The notes under the pieces: model-generated
Database searches by the model: none
What the model was told of the DNA's origin: nothing
Seen by the model: only the letters and a program-made list of their open reading frames with translations
Assembly: GCA_021199975.1 (NCBI GenBank)
Contig: JAJQHF010000092.1
Coordinates: forward strand, 1 to 17,267
Length of the DNA: 17,267 nucleotides
DNA from: Candidatus Gastranaerophilales bacterium
GTDB taxonomy: Bacteria > Cyanobacteriota > Vampirovibrionia > Gastranaerophilales > Gastranaerophilaceae
Direction of reading: 5' to 3'
Program-made: the position numbers and the translations under genes
In this document: piece after piece, positions 1-5,895 of the stretch
Layout: every line of letters starts with the position of its first letter
How positions within the stretch are numbered: position 1 is the stretch's first letter

Positions 1-46
1 ATATTTTGCATTGTCTCGTGGTCTCGGAGATTTTTATATGTTACAG
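1..46. other. Probable residual Illumina Nextera (i7 side) adapter at the contig end
   Basis: Positions 13-46 align without gaps to the 34-base Nextera read-2 transposase adapter at 28 of 34 positions. GTCTCGTGG (13-21), CTCGGAGAT (23-31), TATA (35-38) and ACAG (43-46) are exact. All six mismatches are T in the window. Positions 1-4 (ATAT) also match the P7 primer end AGAT with the same G-to-T change, leaving 5-12 as the index position. The adapter sequence is recalled from established knowledge; the alignment was made by eye. Genuine genomic DNA would begin at about position 47. Confidence 0.75.
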
Positions 47-1504
47 ATCTTTATTTTCGTTTCGCCATTCATCAAGCCATATTCTTTCTTCATTTTCTTT
101 TCCGCTGAAGACATAATATATCCAAGTTTGCCCATTTTTATTTGTATCAAGATATTTAAAAAATTCATCTTTATTTATTTTTCTATAGTCGAATATTTCA
201 TATGTTACACTATCAAAATTTAATTGTCGTTTATAATACTCAAAAATACCAAAAGATGCGATATTAATTAATATTTTTTGGTTTGGATTATGTTTACTTT
301 TTATAAAATCTAGAGTTGTGCGTCCATCAAAAGCAGTAAAAATATTCTTATGAGAAAATTTTATATAATATTGCGGGAATAAATACATTGGTATCGACAA
401 AATAAATAAAAAGAACAAAATAGAAATTTTTAGCGATCCATGTTTTAATATATCAAATGGTTTTGCAATAGCTGTAACTATTGCAGGTATCAAATACAGA
501 GCAACTCTTTCATATAAAGGATACCATTTTAAATTTGACGCTACTGCAATAACCAAAAAGGAAAATAACATTAACTTCGTTATATGTTTTTTATCAAAGA
601 AGAAATATATAAATCCAATTGAGAATAATATTAATTCAAAAACAAAAGTTGCATTTGGATAGAAAAAATAAGTAAACAAAGATTTCAAAATTAAAAAGAA
701 ATTGAAAAAATCTAAAAAACCACTTTCCCAATACTCAGATAAATACATTATTTCCATGTTATAAAGATCTGCAAAGAATTCATTAAAATACAAAAGAGAA
801 ATACCTGCGAAAATTATATTAAATAATAAAAAATATTTAAGTTGTATGTTTATTTTTATTTTATTGTCGCTTTCAGAACAACTCCAAAAATCATTTTTTC
901 CTTTTTTAATAAAAATAAACATTTTATACAAAATAAATCCAACGATAACAAAAAAAGAAGGTAAAGAAAACATAATTATTATGGAGGAGAATAACAAACA
1001 TATAATTGAGTTTTTCTTATTAAATGGTTTATTAACCATTCTATTAAAGAAAATTAAAGCAGTGCAAACGAAAAGTACATCAGATGAATATTGTTTCAAC
1101 TCTTGGGCATAATATATTAAGCGGTAATTAACAGCAAATAAAATATTAGAAATAACAATTGAAAGTTTTTTATCTAAAACTTCTGTTGTAAAAAAGTAGA
1201 ATACAAAAACAGAAATTATAGAACAAAGAAAAGGAAAAAATCTTAATGATAATTCATTATAATCACCAAGTGAGCCAAAAAATTTAGTTAACATCCAAAA
1301 TAAAGGCGGTGCTTTTTGAAGATTCGTATTTTTTAGAATAGAGTCAAATCCATTATCTATAACAGTTAAAGCAATTGGAACCTCATCATGCCACAATGGT
1401 TTCATATTTAAATAAACAACACTTCTCAAAATAATAGCAAATATAAAAATAATAATAATTAATAATATATATATAATAGCGGATTTATTTTTAATATATA
1501 ACAT
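41..1504 (-). CDS. GT39/ArnT-like polytopic membrane glycosyltransferase, probably 3'-truncated
   Basis: Integral membrane protein of 487 residues with about ten or more hydrophobic segments. It has the hallmarks of the GT-C glycosyltransferases related to protein O-mannosyltransferases and ArnT (PMT/PMT_2 families). A Lys/Arg-flanked first membrane segment (about 8-32) is followed by a loop with WHDE (Asp40-Glu41, the usual acidic catalytic pair). Then come APPLFW (65-70), ELSLRFFP and YYAQELKQY at about 131-139. These enzymes move a sugar from a polyprenyl-phosphate donor to lipid or protein on the outer side of the membrane; donor and acceptor are unknown here. The start lies 8 bp after the TPR gene stop, so the two are probably co-transcribed. 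The stop codon at 41-43 and the last Leu codon lie in the adapter-like end, so the true C-terminus is probably missing. The gene looks even richer in A+T than the glutamate synthase genes. Confidence 0.8.
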   Translation of the reverse strand: MLYIKNKSAIIYILLIIIIFIFAIILRSVVYLNMKPLWHDEVPIALTVIDNGFDSILKNTNLQKAPPLFWMLTKFFGSLGDYNELSLRFFPFLCSIISVFVFYFFTTEVLDKKLSIVISNILFAVNYRLIYYAQELKQYSSDVLFVCTALIFFNRMVNKPFNKKNSIICLLFSSIIIMFSLPSFFVIVGFILYKMFIFIKKGKNDFWSCSESDNKIKINIQLKYFLLFNIIFAGISLLYFNEFFADLYNMEIMYLSEYWESGFLDFFNFFLILKSLFTYFFYPNATFVFELILFSIGFIYFFFDKKHITKLMLFSFLVIAVASNLKWYPLYERVALYLIPAIVTAIAKPFDILKHGSLKISILFFLFILSIPMYLFPQYYIKFSHKNIFTAFDGRTTLDFIKSKHNPNQKILINIASFGIFEYYKRQLNFDSVTYEIFDYRKINKDEFFKYLDTNKNGQTWIYYVFSGKENEERIWLDEWRNENKDL

Positions 1505-1512
1505 TAATGAAC

Positions 1513-3297
1513 CTATTTATAACTCTCCAATAAAAGTTCTAATTGTGCCTTTTCTGACGGTTGTGCATTTTTTATCATTATTTTTATAATAGAGATGGCT
1601 GTTTTTTTCTTTTTATTATTATATAAAAAATTTGTATATTCGCTGATAAACTCTATATTCTTAGGGGCTAATCTTTTCATAACAGAAAAATTTGATGCTG
1701 CATTTTCCGTATCACCAAGAAATTCACTGCATTTTGCCATATAATATCTGTAAGAAGCATTTGTTATATCAAAATTAGATGCTTCTTTATAATAGAAGTA
1801 GGCATCTTTATAGCTTCCTGCGAGATAACAACAATTTGCTATTTTTGCATAATATTCTTCTTCATTTGGCTTTATGGAAACAGCAATTTTATAATTTTTA
1901 ATTGCATCTTCATAATTTTGTTTTAAAAAACTGATATCACCTAAAACGGAATATGCTTCATTTATATTTTTATCCAATTCTAAAGTTTTGTTAACATATA
2001 TTTCCGATAAATCGTATTTACCTATCTGGAGTTTTATTTTACTATTTAATATATATGCTTGAATATATTTAGAATTAATTGTTGTTATTTCATCACATAT
2101 AGCTTCAGCCTTATCATAATTTTCTAACATATAATATGATTCCGCTAATTGGTATTTATATTCCAAGGAATGGTCATTTATATTTATTGCTTTATTAATA
2201 GCTTCAATTGCATTTTTCCATAAATTTAATTTTGAATAATACACAGCCTGTACATAATATGAAAAATCATTCTCAACATTAGCAGTTGATAATATATCCA
2301 GTATTTTACCTGCACCAATCATTTCTTGTTTTTCAATTAAAATTAACATTTTTAAAGATAAAGCTTGAGGATTGCCGGGGTTTAATGATAATACATAATC
2401 CGTTTGCTTTTCGGATAATTCTTTTTCTTTATTCATATAATATAAATAAGCCAAAGCATAATTATATGTTTGATTTGACGGTTCTATATCAATAGCTTTT
2501 GCAAAACATTCTTCAGCTTCCTTAAAAAATCCTTTTAAAGAAAATACTATTGCAAGTTTAAAGAAGTACAAAGAATTTTGAGGATTTATTTTTATAGCAT
2601 AAGAATAGTATTTCATAGCGGAGTCAATATCTGATTTAAAATAAGCTGTTTCCGCAAGCAAATAGAATATTTCAGCATTTTCACCATATTTCAAAAGTTT
2701 TAGAGCTATACATTCCGCTTCTTCTGTATGGTTATTTTTAAACAAACAATCTGCGACTTTAACTCCCGCCAATATATTTTTTTCATCGTTTTGATATGAT
2801 TTTTCATAAAAATTTTCGGCAATTTCCTCTTTGCCGGTTTTAGAATATGCACAAGCTGTATAATATAACGCCTCACTGTTTTTTATACTGTTTGAGTATT
2901 TATTATAACAAGTGATTATTTTTTCATAATTTTGTTGATTGAAATATATAGAGAATAATTCTTTTGCTGTTTTATCAAGTTCAAAACCCTTATCAAAAAG
3001 TGAAGATAATATATTTTCCGCTTTGTTTTCTTCATTTATTGTTAAAAGCAGTTTTGCAAATTCAAATTTTACAAAATCATTTTCAGGTTCTTTCTGTAAA
3101 ATTTGTTCATAAAAACTTACAGCTCTGTCATAGCGGCACAATTTCGTATACAGAAGCGCAAGTTCGCTCATTATCTCAAAACTTTCATTATCAACCGCCA
3201 AAGCTTTATAAAAATAATCTATTGATTTTTTATAATCTCCGTTATTTTTATATTCAAAAGCTGTTTTTAAATATTCGGTTAAATTATTCTTTTCCAT
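1513..3297 (-). CDS. TPR-repeat protein
   Basis: Soluble protein of 594 residues made almost wholly of tetratricopeptide repeats. The 34-residue pattern recurs throughout, for example AFEYKNNGDYKKSIDYFYKA, LALLYTKLCRYDRAVSFYEQ and YLYYMNKEKELSEKQ. The small-large-Gly/Ala-Tyr pattern and Pro near helix ends are visible, with about fifteen or more repeats. There is no signal peptide or membrane segment, so a cytoplasmic scaffold is expected. The reading frame is open to an ATG at 3390, but those 31 extra residues are not TPR-like. The ATG at 3297 begins the first clean repeat and has a TATAAT box just upstream, so I use it. The next gene is a GT39 glycosyltransferase 8 bp downstream. A role in protein or envelope glycosylation is possible from context only; the repeats themselves reveal no substrate. 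Confidence 0.85.
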   Translation of the reverse strand: MEKNNLTEYLKTAFEYKNNGDYKKSIDYFYKALAVDNESFEIMSELALLYTKLCRYDRAVSFYEQILQKEPENDFVKFEFAKLLLTINEENKAENILSSLFDKGFELDKTAKELFSIYFNQQNYEKIITCYNKYSNSIKNSEALYYTACAYSKTGKEEIAENFYEKSYQNDEKNILAGVKVADCLFKNNHTEEAECIALKLLKYGENAEIFYLLAETAYFKSDIDSAMKYYSYAIKINPQNSLYFFKLAIVFSLKGFFKEAEECFAKAIDIEPSNQTYNYALAYLYYMNKEKELSEKQTDYVLSLNPGNPQALSLKMLILIEKQEMIGAGKILDILSTANVENDFSYYVQAVYYSKLNLWKNAIEAINKAININDHSLEYKYQLAESYYMLENYDKAEAICDEITTINSKYIQAYILNSKIKLQIGKYDLSEIYVNKTLELDKNINEAYSVLGDISFLKQNYEDAIKNYKIAVSIKPNEEEYYAKIANCCYLAGSYKDAYFYYKEASNFDITNASYRYYMAKCSEFLGDTENAASNFSVMKRLAPKNIEFISEYTNFLYNNKKKKTAISIIKIMIKNAQPSEKAQLELLLESYK

Positions 3298-3304
3298 TAT
3301 TCTT

Positions 3305-3333
3305 ATTATATTTTTAATATATAAAATAGTAAA
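3305..3333 (-). promoter_or_regulatory. Promoter for the TPR-GT39 unit, leaderless spacing
   Basis: On the minus strand TTTACT (3333-3328) is followed after 17 bases by a perfect TATAAT (3310-3305). Transcription would start at about 3298, one base before the ATG at 3297. No Shine-Dalgarno sequence precedes that ATG, which fits a leaderless or nearly leaderless mRNA. Sequence match only. Confidence 0.5.
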
Positions 3334-3450
3334 GTTATTTAATTCAATAACGAATTTTTTAATTAGCGAAAAATTGTATGAAGATTGCATTACAAACTCT
3401 TGCCGAGAAAATTTTTTTAAATAAAAGTGAGTTTTATGTGTTTTTATTGT

Positions 3451-3832
3451 TTAATTTTTAGGCAAAATATATTCGAGGTCATTCCAACCTAATACTTTAA
3501 ATTCAGCATTTCTTGGCAAAAGAACTTCTCTTTCCGATGTATATGTTAAGTCTCCGCATTGAGTACCTATAGGTAAATGTATTTTATATGTTGAATAAGG
3601 TTCATTATGTGAAGCAATCATTCCTTCCATTGACGCATTTCGTTCAATTGAAGTTGATACATATGCCTTATCAGATAAAATTCCGTCTTGCAACGCCTGC
3701 AATCCTAAGCATTACCAATGTTAATAATAACTTTTTTTTACCATTTTCTTTTTGTGGAAGAACGGATTTAGAAGCTTTTGTTGATTGGGTATTTACATTT
3801 GAAGTTAATTTGGTCTTTATATTTTGTATCAT
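3451..3832 (-). pseudogene. Remnant ADP-ribosyltransferase: leader fused to the C-terminal half of the catalytic domain
   Basis: Two frames make one broken gene. From the ATG at 3832, preceded by AGG eight bases upstream, a 53-codon frame encodes MIQNIKTKL, a linker, NGKKKLLL and a hydrophobic stretch, and stops at about 3674. From about 3711 another frame runs to the stop at 3451. It encodes QDGILSDKAYVSTS, YKIHLPIGTQCGDLTY and SEREVLLPRNAEFKVL. These match the STS motif and the catalytic Glu-x-Glu (ERE) turn of NAD-dependent ADP-ribosyltransferases of the exoenzyme/ART type (PF03496-like). The N-terminal half, with the conserved NAD-binding Arg, is absent, and nothing like it lies in the 36 bp to the next gene. 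An internal deletion plus frame loss is the simplest reading. If translated alone, a TTG at 3702 would give 83 residues. The leader matches that of the neighbouring upstream gene. Confidence 0.65.
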
Positions 3833-3868
3833 TTTTTTTACCTATTGATAATTTTGGATAATTTTATA

Positions 3869-5085
3869 TTATGCAAATACATAATCTTCAACATAATCTT
3901 CAAATATCTCTTCTGCATAAGCGGCTGCTTTTTCTTTCAAACTTTCAGCTTCTTTTTCTTTCAATCTTGCAGAAACTTTTTTAGTAATATCATTGTGGCT
4001 TACTTTATATTTATCTGTGTTAGAATGAAAATGAACAGGTACTTTTTGTAATAATCTGCCTTGATCATCTATGTCAAGAAGAGAGCCTTCAAATATTACA
4101 TGAGCGCTTGTACCGTCAGAGAATTTATATGTTTTATCAACAGGTGTATATCCATATGTTTTTGCATATTCTGCAATTTGGTATGGACTAGGTATTGAAA
4201 AGTCATCATGATCTGCAAGTGAATTTGCAACTTTTTCAATCACTTCTTCTTCCCTCCTGAATTGCTCTTTAAAAACTTCCGCTGATTCTTCTGCGTCTTT
4301 ATATGAAAGAGCATCTTTAAACGGTTTATTATATTTACGCTGAGCTGCTTCTATTTTTTCTTGTTCAAATATTTCAGCCGATTTTTTAGCACTTTTATTT
4401 GAAAGAGCATCTTCAAACGGTTTATTATATAATGCTTGGGCATCATTTGCTTTTTTCTTTGCTTCTGCTTGAAGCACAGATCTTCTATGTACTTCTGATT
4501 GCAGCATAGCTCTTTTCTCCGCTTCTGCTCTTGCTTCCGCCCATTCTCTTGCTTCTTCTGCCCATTTTGCATGTAACTGCTCTATATCTCTTTCAAATGC
4601 TTCTACTTCTTTTTTTTTAATGTCGGCTTTAACCTCTGCAATTTTTTTTGTGATATTAACAGTCGATGTCTTTCCGTCAGATGTTGTATGGACAATTTTA
4701 TCACCGTTTAAATATTCAAAAGTTTTTGATATATTTTTTTTGCCTTCTCGCTTTGATGTTTGAATAATACCATCCTGATATTCAAGGAGGATAGAATCAC
4801 CGTTTTTTAGAGTATCTTTAATTTTTCCCGAAAAATTCATTCCGTCTTTAGTTGCAGTACCATTATTAAATTTTATATCTGACAACGATACAGGTTTTCC
4901 GTTTTTTGCTTTTATTGCAATCCCGACGGCTACAGCCCCCGTAACGGCTAATGCACCAAGTGCTAATGCGATTTTTTTCTTTCCGTCGTTTATTTCTTCG
5001 CTATTTTCATTTGTATGTGTGATGGGGGGGTATTTTCTTTCTTTTGTACAAATGAAGGCTTAATGTTTTGAATTTTTTCAAGCAT
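3869..5085 (-). CDS. Leader-TM coiled-coil protein with MORN-like segment, interrupted by a frameshift in a C7 tract
   Basis: No named family is recognised. The natural start is ATG 5085, with AAGGAG seven bases upstream. It encodes MLEKIQNIKPSFVQKKENTP and then meets a run of seven C (5030-5024 on this strand), after which the frame stops at about 5000. A shift of -1 (or a run of eight or five C) joins it to the long frame ending at 3869, giving about 405 residues. In that frame a GKKK box and a hydrophobic segment (ALALGALAVTGAVAVGIA) come next. They are followed by a MORN-like stretch (LKNGDSILLEYQDG, FEYLNGDKIV), then a charged Ala/Glu/Lys coiled coil holding two copies of a 32-residue repeat. 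The globular tail contains YKFSDGTSAHVIFEG. Without the shift, the long frame could begin only at TTG 4885 or ATG 4840, which lack good ribosome sites. The ART remnant follows 36 bp downstream and shares the leader. Membrane anchoring or export is inferred. Confidence 0.7.
4256..4447 (-). repeat. Tandem 96-bp (32-residue) coding repeat, two copies
   Basis: Copy A (4447-4352) encodes NDAQALYNKPFEDALSNKSA and onward; copy B (4351-4256) encodes EAAQRKYNKPFKDALSYKDA and onward. The 30 bases at 4304-4333 and 4400-4429 differ at one position and are exactly 96 bp apart. Protein identity is lower outside this core, so either part of the unit was homogenised recently or the YNKPF(E/K)DALS core is under selection. 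Confidence 0.75.
5024..5030. repeat. G7 (minus-strand C7) homopolymer inside a coding region
   Basis: Seven G lie in an otherwise AT-rich stretch, at codons 19-21 of the leader gene read on the minus strand. The run separates two frames that together restore a gene whose leader parallels its neighbour. It may be a contingency (phase-variation) tract caught in the OFF state, a slippage site, or an assembly or sequencing length error. Confidence 0.7.
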
Positions 5086-5241
5086 TATTTATCTCCTTAC
5101 TTTTTTTACAAGTAAAAATATAAAATATGTGCATTTTTAAAATTGCTAAAATATGAAGAATTATGTATAAAATTATTTTTTCAAATATTACCTGAATGGG
5201 TGCCTCATGCCGCCGATTGGAATTTTGCAAGCTGACCCCGT

Positions 5242-5272
5242 ACCTGTCTGACGGCTCAGCCGTCAGACAGGT
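5242..5272. repeat. Perfect 15-bp inverted repeat (GC-rich palindrome)
   Basis: ACCTGTCTGACGGCT (5242-5256) is the exact reverse complement of AGCCGTCAGACAGGT (5258-5272), around a single C at 5257. CTGACC at 5232-5237 can pair alternatively with GGTCAG at 5270-5275. No T run follows on either strand, so it is not a standard intrinsic terminator. A REP-like element, a protein-binding palindrome or a remnant of a mobile element end are possible. Confidence 0.75.
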
Positions 5273-5322
5273 CAGTTCTCAAGTTTTGCCATAGCTTAAC
5301 TTGTTTATTTCGCAATTGCAAC

Positions 5323-5354
5323 AAAAAACCCTGCCGAGAAAAATCATCTCCGCA
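5323..5354 (-). terminator. Probable intrinsic terminator of the small secreted gene
   Basis: On the minus strand TGCGGAGA, a seven-base loop and TCTCGGCA form an eight-position stem with one G-G mismatch. GGG and a run of six T follow. It begins 36 bp after the stop at 5391. Confidence 0.5.
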
Positions 5355-5390
5355 AATTTTTACATTAAATACCGTTACAATGATTATTTT

Positions 5391-5681
5391 TTATATTCGG
5401 TTTTCCCAAACACCGCCATCTCTATCAACCAAAGCATCATAGAATGACCATATTCTAAATACACCGGTTAATCCGAGAACAGCGTGTGTAATATTTTTTT
5501 CTTTCGGCTGCTTATTAATTGCCTGTCCGATACCGGGCCAAATTATTAAAGAACAAACAGCAGCGCCTACGCTTCTGCCCGAAATTTCACCGTTTGTACC
5601 ATGAGTACCTTCGGCAAGTACAGGACAAGCTGTCATAATCAGTGAAATTAAAACTAAAACAGATAATAATTTTTTTTGCAT
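5391..5681 (-). CDS. Small secreted or lipid-anchored protein, unknown function
   Basis: Protein of 96 residues. Lys3-Lys4 and a hydrophobic core (5-18) form a signal peptide with likely cleavage after VLA (residue 23). MTAC at 16-19 is an imperfect lipobox, so a lipoprotein is an alternative. The mature part has a hydrophobic segment, GAAVCSLIIWPGIGQAIN, with the PGxGQ turn seen in small TM2-like and other membrane proteins. It is followed by HAVLGLTGVFRIWSFYDALVDRD, so the mature protein may sit in or against a membrane as a short hairpin. The ATG has a good SD (AGGG, nine bases upstream) and a strong promoter, and is transcribed divergently from the SLH gene. I do not recognise a named family; the function is unknown. 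Confidence 0.7.
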   Translation of the reverse strand: MQKKLLSVLVLISLIMTACPVLAEGTHGTNGEISGRSVGAAVCSLIIWPGIGQAINKQPKEKNITHAVLGLTGVFRIWSFYDALVDRDGGVWENRI

Positions 5682-5714
5682 CTTAATTCCCTTCTGTCTT
5701 ATAAATACATCATT

Positions 5715-5743
5715 ATTTTAACTTTCATTACAAACTTCGTCAA
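5715..5743 (-). promoter_or_regulatory. Promoter for the small secreted gene
   Basis: On the minus strand TTGACG (5743-5738), a 17-base spacer and TAAAAT (5720-5715) each match consensus at five of six positions. The start would be at about 5708, giving a leader of about 26 bases that contains the AGGG ribosome site. Confidence 0.65.
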
Positions 5744-5851
5744 ATAAAAACTTTTAATTATATATACTTGTATATATTTATTTAATTTTTCTACATTATT
5801 AAATGTAGTTTTATTGCCTAAAAAAATATTTTAACATATAATTTTTTTATA

Positions 5852-5880
5852 TTGTGGAAGTATATATATAAGATTATATT
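5852..5880 (+). promoter_or_regulatory. Possible promoter for the SLH gene
   Basis: TTGTGG (5852-5857), a 17-base spacer and TATATT (5875-5880). The predicted start at about 5887 leaves a very short leader that just keeps GAGG (5887-5890) before the ATG at 5896. Other TA-rich boxes nearby make the assignment uncertain. Confidence 0.4.
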
Positions 5881-5895
5881 ACAAGTGAGGTAAAA

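Larger units (their letters stand above)
5086..5390. other. Intergenic region between the leader gene and the small secreted gene
   Basis: About 305 bp without a convincing gene. From left to right it holds the SD of the leader gene (AAGGAG, 5093-5098), an AT-rich promoter-like stretch with no clear box pair (5100-5190), a locally GC-rich segment (about 5190-5275) containing a perfect palindrome, a short inverted repeat CAAGTT/AACTTG (5280-5303), and a likely terminator for the 5391-5681 gene. No tRNA or rRNA is seen. Confidence 0.6.

Noticed and set aside
3304..3390. N-terminal extension of the TPR gene to the ATG at 3390
   Set aside because: The extra 31 residues are not TPR-like, and a TATAAT box within this stretch points to a start at 3297.
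3401..5343. TGCCGAGAAAA occurring at 3401-3411 and 5332-5342 as a dispersed repeat
   Set aside because: Only eleven bases are shared; the second copy is explained by a terminator stem and the first has no matching stem.
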